64,000 nucleotides of DNA from Paraburkholderia sp. UYCP14C (GCF_004197395.1 NZ_SELS01000002.1:1-64000); one strand, 5' to 3'; numbered from the stretch's first letter, positions 1-9,086 are shown. A program made the numbers and translations. Notes: generated by a model from the letters alone, not told the origin.

Positions 1-99
1 TCTTCAACATCAACTACTCCAGTTTGGATCACACGTTTTACCCCAACTCTGTGTCCAGAAAAACCGGAGCCGCCGCAATGCCATTTTTTGAGGCCCCTG

Positions 100-860
100 T
101 CAAAACAGTCCCGCCGGCTCATCCGCCCTATTCCAACTGTAGAAGATCAGTTCCCTACGCGGTCCGCCGAGCGTGTACTGGATTTCGATACGCTCAAAAT
201 CCAGCCCGGCAAATACTTCCCTCATGTCTGGTCGTTCACGGTCACAATCGCGCGCCCTTCGATCGCCCTTATCACGCTCGCCATTCGCTCGTATTGCTCA
301 AAACCGAACGGTACACCGCATCCCGGACTCTGCCAGTACGCCGGGTTGAGATAGAAGAATGTACAGGGCTGATCGTACCGGCTGATGCATACCGGCCAGT
401 CGAGCTTTTCAATATAGGCTCGAGAAAGCCTGCGACGGGCTGTCGACAGGATCTCCTTTAGACGCCACACGCTCAACTCCGACGCCGATCCCGTTCTCGA
501 GCCGAAGGTGCCCCCTTCTACGCGACCACCGAAACAGTTCCTCTGCAGCTAATAAAAACGCGCGGCGCGCTGAATGTCGGTGAGCGTCTCAGGCGGCATA
601 TCGTTCAGCCACTTGAACACCTGTCGGCTGCTGATGGTCCACTTGAGCTGACGGATGAACTCTTCGGGATGGTGCTGAACGACTCGATAGAGGTTGATGA
701 GTTCATCGTTGACGTCGTTCAATACCTCGACCTCCGCCGGCGGCCGCATGAAAAACAGCGGCGCGGCTCCCGCAAAGACCTCGACATAGCAGGTATGTGG
801 GGGAAACCGGGAAATCAGGATATAGGCCAGACGGCGTTTGGCGCCGATCCACGACAGCCA
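100..860 (-). pseudogene. D12-class DNA adenine methylase, pseudogene
   Basis: Remnant of an N6-adenine DNA methyltransferase of the type often carried by conjugative elements. Reading leftward from 860, one frame gives the SAM-binding start (WIGAKRRLAY, then EVFAGAAPLFFMRPP) and the conserved block ending RAARFY. It then meets a TAG at 549-551 where the family continues (FY-stop-LQRNCFGG). The same frame resumes to the catalytic region, where NPAYW replaces the usual (N/D)PPYW, and reaches VND at about 228. There a small deletion shifts the frame. The conserved tail (DMREVFAGLDFERI, then ELIFYSWN) follows in another frame and stops at 100-102. There is a stop at 861-863 and no start codon upstream, so the N-terminus is also lost. 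It lies directly after the relaxase. Four lesions make activity very unlikely. Confidence 0.85.
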
Positions 861-876
861 CTACGCCCTCCCGGCA

Positions 877-1890
877 TCAACGCTCCACGTCCGGCCCCGC
901 AACACCCGGGCGATCTGGGGTGTCCGACACGTGACGCTCCGGTTGCTCGTGCCGGGCATCCTGCACACGCCCCAACACCGGCCGATCTCGCTGTACCGGC
1001 ATGGCGCCGACGAAGTACGCCATTTCAACGGCCATCGCACGATCCTCACGCGCACGCGACCTTGCCATCACGTAGGCCATTTCTCGCCAGGCGGCGAATG
1101 TGCCACCATGGGCAATCCAGCCCGCGTCGCGTTGCGCGTCAGCCGGCAACGGCTTCCAGTATCTCGGCGTTTCGCCGCGCGCGATCATATGGGCAACCGC
1201 CGGTTTCGGATACCGCTGCGTCACGCCGCGCGCGCGCCGGGGCGTGGCATTCGCCTCGACACCGTGTTCACGCAACGTCTCCGCAAAATGCTCGCGCCAG
1301 TGCTGCAGATCCCTGTGGCGCGGATTCAGGCGGCGACCGTCCGGGCCTCGCACCTGCACGCTCATATGAACATGCGGATGCGCCTCGTCGTTGTGCGCCG
1401 CGAAAACGTACGCCCGGCCATCTCCAAACTCGAGCGCCGCGAAGTCCCGCGCCGCATCGCGCACCGCCTGCCGGTCCGTTCCGGGTGGCATCGACAAAAG
1501 TATGTTGAAAACCTCGCGCCGCGTGCTGGTCTCCGGGATACCCCACCCGCCAAGCTCCCAGGTCTTCGTGAGATCGCGCAGGGCATCCTTTCCGGCAATA
1601 CGCTCGCCGTTCTGGTCTTCCAGCTCGATCCTGCCGTTACGGGAGATGTACCGTAGGTGCCGACGCACGGCACCTATGCCCTGTGCACTGGCCGCCTTGT
1701 TGGTGATCTTGACCATGACCTCCGGAGTGCGCCTGAGCGTGCGGGCAATCTGCGCGCGCATGCGAGCGCCCTCGTCCCGAATGCCCACACGCGAGAGCCG
1801 CGACGCACGTGCATGCCGCAACGGCTCCTGAAACAACCGATCGCCCCAGTTCACGAGCATCGCATCGATGTAGATTTTCGGATAAGGCAT
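877..1890 (-). CDS. Relaxase / mobilisation nuclease
   Basis: DNA-nicking relaxase, expected to cut at oriT and pilot the transferred strand. The 337-residue protein has the three-histidine metal motif HNDEAHPHVHM near residues 166-176, followed by a segment typical of VirD2/MobA-type relaxases (LNPRHRDLQHWREHF). A basic, arginine-rich tail follows, with no fused helicase or primase domain. I start it at ATG 1890, preceded by GGAG at suitable spacing, rather than at the longer upstream frame, because the preceding gene stops at 1892. It is the last intact gene of the long transfer operon. No clear catalytic N-terminal tyrosine motif can be assigned by eye; Y7 is a candidate. Family identity is strong, the exact MOB class uncertain. 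Confidence 0.85.
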   Translation of the reverse strand: MPYPKIYIDAMLVNWGDRLFQEPLRHARASRLSRVGIRDEGARMRAQIARTLRRTPEVMVKITNKAASAQGIGAVRRHLRYISRNGRIELEDQNGERIAGKDALRDLTKTWELGGWGIPETSTRREVFNILLSMPPGTDRQAVRDAARDFAALEFGDGRAYVFAAHNDEAHPHVHMSVQVRGPDGRRLNPRHRDLQHWREHFAETLREHGVEANATPRRARGVTQRYPKPAVAHMIARGETPRYWKPLPADAQRDAGWIAHGGTFAAWREMAYVMARSRAREDRAMAVEMAYFVGAMPVQRDRPVLGRVQDARHEQPERHVSDTPDRPGVAGPDVER

Positions 1891-1891
1891 G

Positions 1892-2428
1892 TCAGCGACT
1901 CCATCGATCGAGGTTCGCGCGCATGACCGCCGCCGTTGCACGCAGGTGGTCGTCGATGCGCCTTCGCGTCTCCGCCCAGTCGACCGTCAGATCCTGACGC
2001 GAGAGTTCTATCCGGCCTGCGCGCGCGAGCTGGCTCAACAAGCAGCTGATCCCGGCGAGCTGCTGGCTGGACACCGACAGCGCGCGCATCTCGTGCTCGC
2101 CCAGTTGAGGCTGCCGCGTCAATTGCGCACGAACCAGCGACACGATCCATCGATTCCCACCGAGACCCAACGCAGCGGCACGCTGTTCGACCGCGCCCAG
2201 TTCCGACGCGGTCAGCCGGATTTCGATGCGACTGCGCGGCTCCCCGACTACCGGCCGGGGCAGGCCCGGCAGGAGCGCGCCGGATTCCCCATCAGCATCC
2301 TCGCGGACCGCAATTGCGATCAACTGGCGTACGCCCTCGGCCGCCGTTAAACCGCGGCGCGCGCACCAGTCGTCCCAGCGCACCCTGACGGCCCCGAGTT
2401 CGACACACAAACGCTCGCGCATGACCAC
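1892..2428 (-). CDS. MobC-like relaxosome accessory protein
   Basis: Probable oriT-binding partner of the relaxase. The 178-residue protein has a middle section (RIEIRLTASELGAVEQRAAALG) resembling the ribbon-helix-helix/MobC family, in which a short beta strand and helices dock on DNA next to nic. The C-terminal half is helical and contains SSQQLAGISCLLSQLARAG, comparable to the MobC segment that ends near a conserved NxxQIA-type stretch. The start is GTG 2428 behind GAGGTG; an in-frame ATG at 2422 is the alternative. It sits 1 base ahead of the relaxase and 8 bases after the LPD7-type gene, so the three are almost certainly cotranslated. The function is inferred from family resemblance and position. 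Confidence 0.65.
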   Translation of the reverse strand: MVMRERLCVELGAVRVRWDDWCARRGLTAAEGVRQLIAIAVREDADGESGALLPGLPRPVVGEPRSRIEIRLTASELGAVEQRAAALGLGGNRWIVSLVRAQLTRQPQLGEHEMRALSVSSQQLAGISCLLSQLARAGRIELSRQDLTVDWAETRRRIDDHLRATAAVMRANLDRWSR

Positions 2429-2436
2429 GATTCACC

Positions 2437-3960
2437 TCAGCGGGACGGTGACGGGGATGACGGCTCAACGGGTGTCCGGTCGACCTCGCGGGCAGGCGTG
2501 CGTTCCGGAGTGGAACGCTTACGACGATCCCGTCCCGATGGCGCGGCCGGATCGAACACCCTCGGTGTCGGGACCGGAATGCCCTCGTGTTGGAACGCAG
2601 CCAGCATGCGTTCCGCACGCTGCTGCACGCGAGCAACGGAACGCTCGCTGAACCCCTGCTCGCGCATGGCAGCCGCCAGCACCGCGACATGCAAGGCTCG
2701 TTCGCGCTCCGAATATTCCGCGTCACGACGGCGATGCGATTCCTCCGCGGCAACAGGCTCGGCACGCAAATCGGCAGATCGGCTCTCGCCGCCAGCCGAC
2801 TCGTCGGATCGTGACGGCAAGCGAGCGGCTGTCCGATCCCGCTGCGCGACCTCCACCTGCCACGTATTGCGATAGACGTCCTTCTCCTCTTCGCCGATCA
2901 CCCTGCCTTCCTGATCCAGGATGGGCAGCCGCACAGTGACGAAGCGCTTGCCGAGGTTTTCGAGAGTCAACTGCTGCCCGATCCGACCATTCGCTTCGCG
3001 TATCGCACGCTCCAGATCGACGCCCCACACGACCTGATCGATGCCGGCCTCATCGCGAAACACTACGTAGTACGAGTCACTGCGTGCGGGGTTGTGCTGG
3101 TACGGGGCGCCCCCATGCTCACGCAGTTCGCCGACGTACCGTCGAGGGACGTCGGCCTCGTCGTTGGCAGCGTTCCGGTTTGCTTCATGGATAGCCGGTT
3201 TCGATACAGGCGCATGGACTGGCGCGGAAGACGAGGTTCCGTTGACGGTCGTGCCGATGTTGATTCGAGGTACGGCCGATGCGACGGCCGGAACGCGATC
3301 CTGCTCGGTTGCATCAGCCGTTGCGCCGACCTTCGGCGCAACCTCGACGCGATTGTCCAGCCGCGCCTCCCGGGCATTCGCCAGACGCGCCAGGTCTGCG
3401 GCTTTCGGCTCGTAGCCGCTCACCTCGATACCGAGTAGCGTGCCCTGCAACCACGCCTTGCTACGAAATGCCTCATGGCCCGACACACGAATGCGTCGCC
3501 ACGATTTCGCCTGCACCATGTCGATCATCGACTCGACCACGTCCGGCCGGTTGTGTCCGGTGACGAGGTACGGCCCCAGATCCTCGAACGCAAGCTGATA
3601 CGGCGCGTCCTTCAGGAAATACTGGTTGCCCGCGCGCAGATAACGCTTGCGCACGCGTTCGGGCGGCTGGTCGAGCGGCGCACGGACCCGATCCGCCTCG
3701 ACCGTCGCCCCGGTTGGCGATCGGGTATCGGTCTGCTGTGGCGTAACGGCATCGTCACGGATCGCCTGATCGCGCAATCGCGCGCGGGCAGCATCGAACT
3801 CGCGCCGGCGTCGGGCAGATACCGCATCCCTCGCGGCCGACTCCAGCCTCTCCCGACGATCGTCCGCAGCAGCCGGGCCGCCGCCGCTGTTGTCCGGCAC
3901 GTCCGGTTCGATCACGTTGATGACCGGATCGGCCTCGTGAGTGGAAGTTGTCTGAGCCAT
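2437..3960 (-). CDS. LPD7/KfrB-type conjugation protein
   Basis: A 507-residue protein of the polyvalent-protein families found fused or adjacent to relaxases and primases on mobile elements. Around residues 110-190 it has a block (RAGNQYFLKDAPYQLAFEDLG, then WLQGTLLGIEVSGYEP) that I recognise as an LPD7-like domain. Around residues 280-370 comes a second conserved module (YYVVFRDEAGIDQVVWGVDLE, ending VYRNTWQVE) resembling KfrB. The ends are charged and low-complexity. The start at ATG 3960 is chosen because AGGT lies 8 bases upstream and the first 15 residues of the longer frame look non-coding. In many elements these domains belong to one large relaxase polypeptide; here they are separate. 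The biochemical role is unknown; transfer or entry into the recipient is likely. Confidence 0.65.
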   Translation of the reverse strand: MAQTTSTHEADPVINVIEPDVPDNSGGGPAAADDRRERLESAARDAVSARRRREFDAARARLRDQAIRDDAVTPQQTDTRSPTGATVEADRVRAPLDQPPERVRKRYLRAGNQYFLKDAPYQLAFEDLGPYLVTGHNRPDVVESMIDMVQAKSWRRIRVSGHEAFRSKAWLQGTLLGIEVSGYEPKAADLARLANAREARLDNRVEVAPKVGATADATEQDRVPAVASAVPRINIGTTVNGTSSSAPVHAPVSKPAIHEANRNAANDEADVPRRYVGELREHGGAPYQHNPARSDSYYVVFRDEAGIDQVVWGVDLERAIREANGRIGQQLTLENLGKRFVTVRLPILDQEGRVIGEEEKDVYRNTWQVEVAQRDRTAARLPSRSDESAGGESRSADLRAEPVAAEESHRRRDAEYSERERALHVAVLAAAMREQGFSERSVARVQQRAERMLAAFQHEGIPVPTPRVFDPAAPSGRDRRKRSTPERTPAREVDRTPVEPSSPSPSR

Positions 3961-4015
3961 GTCACTACCTCGGATCCTCAAGATCGGCGTTGCACGTGAG
4001 CACAACTGCCGTCTT

Positions 4016-5872
4016 TTATCGGTCGGGCGTCGAGTCTGCTTCGCGCGACGCGTTCTGTTCCCGGGATTTCTCCAGCGCGGCCGCCCGCGCCTCCCGGATA
4101 CGTGCCCAGGATCTCGCCTGCAACTGGTCGAGCATCCCCTCCAGATTCGGGCTGTAATTCAACTCGCGGGCGGACTTCTTCAGCGAGCCGACGGCGCGTT
4201 CCAGCAGTTCGCGCGCACGGTCCCACGGATAGACCCGGGCCTCGCCGCCGTCATAACCGACCTGCAACTCGGAACCGTTCAGCCGCGCGTTTTCGTCCAT
4301 CCACTTCAGACGCTCGGACACGAAGGTCATCTGATCCTTGCGATGGAACACGACGCTGCGCGTCGCGACCTCCTGGATCAGATAGTGTTCCGTGTTGAAC
4401 ACCTCGCCGCGATAAGGGCCACCGTTCTCGCGCGGCGTCCCCATCCTGAGCGGCGAGCCGAACCGGTGCTCGGCCAATGCCCTGACCTCGTTTGACACGT
4501 CACCCACGCCAAACAGCGGCTCGCCGACCGGCGGGCGCGTCGACGCAAACCGCGGCGGATCCGCAACCGGCGCAGCAGCAGCCGGCGACGACGACGCAGG
4601 CGCATCCACCGAGGAGGGCGCCGAGCCGGATGCCCCGTCCGTTGCCGGCACCTCCGGCGCCGCCTGTTTCGGCACACTAAGCTTCGAGGACCGGCGACGG
4701 GGCTTCCCTTCCTCGTCGGCCAGCAGCCTTTCCTTGACGTTGCTCATCATCCTGCCCTCCTCGCGCTCATCCACCTCAACCACTGTCATGCCGGATGCAG
4801 TGGAGACACCCGGTTGACCCTCCGCCTTCACGACAGAGCGGACCACGGCGCGCAGATGTGCGCCGACGGCATCAAAGCCCGACAACACCGCCATGTCGCT
4901 GAAATCGGTCGGCACCTTGTCGTCGATGCGCGCATCAGCGGCAAACGCCGGCCAGGCCACACGGGCGTGAGCCGCTTCCGCAGCCTGTCGCGCCTGCGCC
5001 TCGCCACTGCCCAGTTCGCCGAGTACGATCAGGTCTGCATCGGGATATCGCTCGCGAAGGTTCGTTGCCACCATCGACAGATTCCCGCTCGAGAGCGCCG
5101 CCACCGCGGACCAGCCTGTCGCGCGCGAAGCGGACAAGGCCGTCGCCATGCCTTCAGCGATCAGGATCCGCGACGATTCATTCGTCGGAACCAGTGTCGG
5201 CTCCGTCATCCAGTAGCCGCCCCTCTTTACGCCGCCGGCCAATGACGATTTCCGCCCGTGTTCATCGATCAGCTCCAGTGTCGAGATCGGCCCGTTCCAG
5301 ACCGGCACGATCAGCACGCGCCCCGTCAGAGGTTCTTCCTCGCTGGCCGGCGCATAGCCGAGCAGTGCGTGCAGCTCCAGTGCATCCAGCTCGTGCAGCG
5401 TGTCCATCGGCTCGAGTCGCTTGCGCACGAGATACGGATGCTCCGGCCCGACCGGCCTCGCCCACTGCCAGATCGACACGGCCTCGCGCGCCACAGCCGC
5501 ATGGCGCGCCTGCCGTTGCGCCTCCTCGCGCGCGCGTTGCGCCAGCATCTCCGGAGACGGCGCGAGCGCGGCCGTCATGTTGTCCGGATAATTCGTTCGC
5601 TTCAGGTCGAAGCCATGCTGGCGCGCCTGCCAGAACAGCGTGGCGAGCGTCTTGCCGCCCGATGCGCTGACCGAGCGCCACGTGGTTCGGGCCGCGCGCT
5701 CGTTATAGTTGGCGGCCGTGCGACTCCACGCATCCCAGATTTCAAAACCCTCGTCGCCGAAGCCCTGCTTGAGCGCGAACGCCATGTCGACCCAGGTCTC
5801 ATAGTCGTCAGCGGGTATCACGGCAAGCGCGGCACGCGCACGGTCCGTCTCATCCACGTAGGGGGTCGTCAT
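4016..5872 (-). CDS. PriCT/Toprim DNA primase-like protein
   Basis: A 618-residue protein likely to handle DNA in donor or recipient. Residues 1-75 match a PriCT-type primase C-terminal motif (YETWVDMAFALKQGF, then WDAWSRTAANYN). Residues about 120-340 contain a Toprim-like fold: an EGMATALSAS strand-helix with the conserved glutamate, then DADLIVLGELGSGEA. In active Toprim proteins this last strand normally carries an acidic DxD or DND motif; here it reads GELGSG. A low-complexity Ala/Pro/Ser linker (about 410-470) leads to a C-terminal module (SNEVRALAEHRFG, then RGEVFNTEHYLIQE) shared with mobile-element replication proteins. It overlaps the VirD4 stop by 4 bases (ATGA). Primase synthesis activity is not certain. 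Confidence 0.7.
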   Translation of the reverse strand: MTTPYVDETDRARAALAVIPADDYETWVDMAFALKQGFGDEGFEIWDAWSRTAANYNERAARTTWRSVSASGGKTLATLFWQARQHGFDLKRTNYPDNMTAALAPSPEMLAQRAREEAQRQARHAAVAREAVSIWQWARPVGPEHPYLVRKRLEPMDTLHELDALELHALLGYAPASEEEPLTGRVLIVPVWNGPISTLELIDEHGRKSSLAGGVKRGGYWMTEPTLVPTNESSRILIAEGMATALSASRATGWSAVAALSSGNLSMVATNLRERYPDADLIVLGELGSGEAQARQAAEAAHARVAWPAFAADARIDDKVPTDFSDMAVLSGFDAVGAHLRAVVRSVVKAEGQPGVSTASGMTVVEVDEREEGRMMSNVKERLLADEEGKPRRRSSKLSVPKQAAPEVPATDGASGSAPSSVDAPASSSPAAAAPVADPPRFASTRPPVGEPLFGVGDVSNEVRALAEHRFGSPLRMGTPRENGGPYRGEVFNTEHYLIQEVATRSVVFHRKDQMTFVSERLKWMDENARLNGSELQVGYDGGEARVYPWDRARELLERAVGSLKKSARELNYSPNLEGMLDQLQARSWARIREARAAALEKSREQNASREADSTPDR

Positions 5873-7587
5873 TGCAGCGCTCCCATGGCTCGTGAGTCGT
5901 CAGCGGCTGCGCGCCGCGCTGGCTCAACAAAATCGAGTTCCGCCACATCAAGATCGTCGACGCTCAGATGACGTCTCGCCTGCACCACCTGGCGGGCCGG
6001 GACACCCAGCAGCATGAAATGCCGTTCCACGTAGGCCACGGCCTCCTCCTCGCTGATGTCGGCGAGGTTCGGCGGCAGGTCACGCGGATCCCATGCTTGC
6101 AGCACTTCCAGGTATTCGGGTGGCAGATGGATCAGCCCCGCGCCGTCCTGTTCGATCTCGTTGGGATGCAGATCGCGCAGCCGGCGCTCGACCACAGCGC
6201 TGAAATGGGCCAGATTCAGTGCGGGCACGGAGGGCGCGGCCGTGACGCGCGACGCAAACCCGCGATCGCGCCAGTAGCAGATCTTGTTGGCCAGGATCGG
6301 CCTGGTGTTTTCGAGGACGATGATTTCCTTGTCTCGACCGAGTTCCTTCAGCTCCTGCGGCAACAGCAACGGCCGGCGCTGCTCTGACACGCTTTCGCTC
6401 GACCCGCCCCGGCTCCCGAAAAATCCGTTCGGGCGGCTGACGCTGCGCGATTGGTCCGTGAACGTGCCGAGCATTTCCGAGTAGTCGTTCGCATCCTTCT
6501 GCTCACGCGGCGCATAGAGGATCTGCATCGCGTGGTTCGTGATGAAGGTGCGCGCATCGGCTCGTCCGTAGACCGACTCGAGTTGCGCGATCGACTGGAC
6601 GACCGACAGCAGACGCAGGTTGTAGCCCGCCATATAGGCGACCGCGCGCGCGATGATGTGGATCTTTCCGATCGACGTCATTTCGTCGAGCAGCACGAGG
6701 CACTGGAATTTCAGCGCGGGATCGGCTTCGGGCAACTGCTTCGTGTTCAGGTTGACCAACTGCGAGAACACCAGATTGACGAGCAGCGCCGCCTCCGACA
6801 GATGGTCCGGCGTGATGCCGATATAGACCGACATCCGGCGGCGACGGACATCGCGCAGGTCGAAGTCGTTTGCACTGGTTGCCGCGTCGACGATCGGATT
6901 GGCCCAGATCGTGAGCGGCGCGTTGAACGTTGCCAGCACACTCGCGAGCACCTTGTCGTCGTTCGACAGGAAGCGATTTAACGCATCGACACATTGCCCC
7001 GAGAGCAAGTCGCGATGCTGCACCAACGCGCGCTGCAGCCAGGTTTTCACCGGCATGCCATTGCCTGATGACTGCCGTAACACTTCGCCCATCGTGACCG
7101 GATAGTCGGGAATCGACGTTCCCCAACCGGCCCGGCGCGCGTCACGCCATTCGCACAACAGGAGCACGATGCCGAGGAACAGGTTTCGCGCCTGGTCCTT
7201 CCAGAAGTCATCGTGGCCACCCGGCGGATAGAGGGCATAGCCGATCGTAAGAATGTCGCCCACCCGGAACAGGCCGTCCGAGATCGCCGACAGGGGATTG
7301 TAGCGATGCGTGCGGCCGTCTTCGGCGAACGGATTGAACAGGTATACATCCTGTCCATGCGCACGCCTGAAGCCGGCCGTGGCCGCATAGTTTTCCTGCT
7401 TGATGTCGAGCACCACCACCGAATCGGGGAAATTGAGCAGATTCGGGATCACGATGCCTACACCTTTACCCGAGCGGACGGGCGCCGCCAGCAGCACGAA
7501 CTGTTGACCGGCGAAGCGCAGGTAACGCCCGCGCCATATGCCAACGACAATCGCGGGTACGGTATCGAGGTGCGTGCGCATCGTCAT
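5869..7587 (-). CDS. virD4: VirD4-type coupling protein, ATPase part
   Basis: Hexameric ATPase that links the relaxosome to the type IV secretion channel. The 572-residue protein has Walker A PVRSGKGVG at residues 36-44, the following IPNLL and VVLDIKQENY strands, a Walker B segment (CLVLLDEMTSIG) and the downstream REQKDANDYSEMLG region typical of VirD4/TraG. It lacks the usual two N-terminal membrane helices; those are encoded by the preceding ORF, whose TGA overlaps this ATG (ATGA at 7584-7587). A longer open frame runs up to 8028 but only shadows that upstream gene. The start at 7587 follows from the overlap and from where homology begins. It must assemble with the membrane part to be anchored. 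Confidence 0.9.
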   Translation of the reverse strand: MTMRTHLDTVPAIVVGIWRGRYLRFAGQQFVLLAAPVRSGKGVGIVIPNLLNFPDSVVVLDIKQENYAATAGFRRAHGQDVYLFNPFAEDGRTHRYNPLSAISDGLFRVGDILTIGYALYPPGGHDDFWKDQARNLFLGIVLLLCEWRDARRAGWGTSIPDYPVTMGEVLRQSSGNGMPVKTWLQRALVQHRDLLSGQCVDALNRFLSNDDKVLASVLATFNAPLTIWANPIVDAATSANDFDLRDVRRRRMSVYIGITPDHLSEAALLVNLVFSQLVNLNTKQLPEADPALKFQCLVLLDEMTSIGKIHIIARAVAYMAGYNLRLLSVVQSIAQLESVYGRADARTFITNHAMQILYAPREQKDANDYSEMLGTFTDQSRSVSRPNGFFGSRGGSSESVSEQRRPLLLPQELKELGRDKEIIVLENTRPILANKICYWRDRGFASRVTAAPSVPALNLAHFSAVVERRLRDLHPNEIEQDGAGLIHLPPEYLEVLQAWDPRDLPPNLADISEEEAVAYVERHFMLLGVPARQVVQARRHLSVDDLDVAELDFVEPARRAAADDSRAMGALQ

Positions 7588-7958
7588 AGCAGCCCCGCCC
7601 GACGGATGTCCGACTCGCTCGCAAAGCGCGCGCTGCCATAGAGACGACGCCGGTTCGTGCTCGCCCACAGCGCAAGCAGTCCGAGAACCGGGCCACCGAA
7701 GGACAGGAGCACGCCAAACAGCGCCGCCCCCGCGAGCTTGCGGCCGATGTTCGGCATCATCCCGTGCCGCCAGGTCAGCGCCGCATCGAGCCAGCCCCAC
7801 AGTCCCGCGTGCAGTGGATTGATCCGCAGGCTTGCGTACAGGAAAAACGACGCGAGCCAGAGCGATGCGGCTACTCCACCCATCAGGCAAGCCAGCACGG
7901 CCAATGTCATGGCGGCTGTCCTGGTGTGCTGAAGCAGAGAGGAAGACGGGTGGTTCAT
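7584..7958 (-). CDS. VirD4 N-terminal membrane-anchor part
   Basis: A 124-residue protein with two hydrophobic segments (about residues 15-42 and 75-100) that ends in RRRLYGSARFASESDIRRAGLL. That ending matches the junction in ordinary VirD4 proteins, where a periplasmic loop and second helix lead into the (H)GSARWA-type stretch just before the nucleotide-binding domain. It is therefore the missing N-terminal domain of the coupling protein rather than an unrelated membrane protein. Its stop codon overlaps the ATPase ORF by 4 bases. The arrangement could be a true two-subunit VirD4, a recent frameshift rescued by reinitiation, or programmed frameshifting; the sequence alone does not decide. 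Confidence 0.8.
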   Translation of the reverse strand: MNHPSSSLLQHTRTAAMTLAVLACLMGGVAASLWLASFFLYASLRINPLHAGLWGWLDAALTWRHGMMPNIGRKLAGAALFGVLLSFGGPVLGLLALWASTNRRRLYGSARFASESDIRRAGLL

Positions 7959-7967
7959 CGCCGCTCC

Positions 7968-9086
7968 CTAGACGAACGCGGTGCGTGTCTTGCGCAGCGG
8001 ATCGAACCAGACTTCCGTCATGCCCCACTGTCTGCCGGTCTGCTCGCCCGCTGCATTGAAGACCGGGCGCGCATCCAAGTGCGCGACGACATCGATGGTC
8101 AGGAACAGCAGGCGCTTGAGCGCGGCATCGTCCCAGGCAGCGGCTTCCGGGTGTTCCTTCGCCATCAGTGCGAAGCGTTCGATCGCGACCGTCGCGTTGG
8201 GCGCGTGGTAGCTGGTGATCGAACCCGCGTGCCCGGTCGTCAGAAGCTTCAGGAAGTCATAGGCTTCGGCGCCGCGCAACTCGGCGAGCAGCACGCGATC
8301 CGGGCGCATGCGCATCGTGCTCGCTATCAGATCGGCGGGCGTCACGCGCGCCTGGCCGTGGCCGCCCTTGCTGTACAGCAGGTGGACGCAGTTCTCGATG
8401 TGCCGGATGAACAGCTCGCGGACATCTTCGATCGTCACGATCCGCTCGGTCGCCGGGATCGAGCGGCACAGGGTCTTCATGAAACTGGTCTTGCCGGATC
8501 CCGTATTGCCGACGACCGCGACGTTGAGCCGGCCCGTGACCGCCCCATCGAAGAAGGTGCCCCAGTCGTGCTCTTCCAGGCATCGAACCAGCTTGCGGTC
8601 TTCGGCTCGCAATGCTGGCAAGGCTGAATCAAGCCCATCCGGACGATGCCAGACCGTGTCATCGAACAGCCCATCGTCACGGTACGCATTGAGCGTCTTC
8701 TCGCGTGCGGACGGCCGACGGATCGTCACCGACACCGTTCGCGGCGGCACGACCGGCGGTACCACGATCTGGATGCGCGCACCACCCGGCAGCAGCGCCG
8801 ACAGTATCGGATGCTGGGCCGAGATTTCCTGACTGGTCAGCGTGGCCACCGCCACGGCGAACGACATCAACCGGTCGAAATCGAGTTCGTGGCATTCGTG
8901 GCTATACCAGCCCAGCGCGTTCTCGGTCAGCACACGTTGCGGCCGGTTGATCACCAGTTCCGTCACGTCGGGATCGTCGAGCAGCGGCGCGAATGGACGC
9001 ATCAGCTCGCACACCGATGCGTCGTCGGGCAGCCGGGCCAGTACCGGGTCGCGAGATGCATCCGGCAGATGGGTATGCGGCATCAT
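7968..9086 (-). CDS. virB11: VirB11 type IV secretion ATPase
   Basis: Traffic ATPase that sits on the cytoplasmic face of the channel and switches it between pilus building and substrate transfer. The 372 residues show the N-terminal domain (VTELVINRPQRVLTE), then Walker A GNTGSGKTS at about 193-201, the Asp-box (RIVTIEDVREL), the His-box region (RMRPDRVLLAELRGAEAYDFL) and TGHAGSITSYHA, in VirB11 order. The start codon overlaps the VirB10 stop; ATG at 9086 or 9083 are both possible. All motifs are intact. It is followed 9 bases later by the VirD4 membrane part. Confidence 0.95.
   Translation of the reverse strand: MMPHTHLPDASRDPVLARLPDDASVCELMRPFAPLLDDPDVTELVINRPQRVLTENALGWYSHECHELDFDRLMSFAVAVATLTSQEISAQHPILSALLPGGARIQIVVPPVVPPRTVSVTIRRPSAREKTLNAYRDDGLFDDTVWHRPDGLDSALPALRAEDRKLVRCLEEHDWGTFFDGAVTGRLNVAVVGNTGSGKTSFMKTLCRSIPATERIVTIEDVRELFIRHIENCVHLLYSKGGHGQARVTPADLIASTMRMRPDRVLLAELRGAEAYDFLKLLTTGHAGSITSYHAPNATVAIERFALMAKEHPEAAAWDDAALKRLLFLTIDVVAHLDARPVFNAAGEQTGRQWGMTEVWFDPLRKTRTAFV

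Noticed and set aside
549-551. Amber suppression or stop-codon recoding
   Set aside because: Three in-frame TAG codons interrupt recognisable genes (methylase at 549, haemagglutinin at 25709 and 25348), but both genes also carry frameshifts. Simple decay explains all of it. No SECIS or pyrrolysine features are seen.
669-1656. Plus-strand frames of 272 and 279 codons near the left end
   Set aside because: They lie antisense to the relaxase and methylase remnant, are Arg/Pro/His-rich and have no recognisable domain.
7588-8028. Upstream extension of the VirD4 ATPase frame
   Set aside because: The extra 147 codons are low-complexity and run antisense-free over the real anchor ORF and virB11. 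Homology and the ATGA overlap place the start at 7587.
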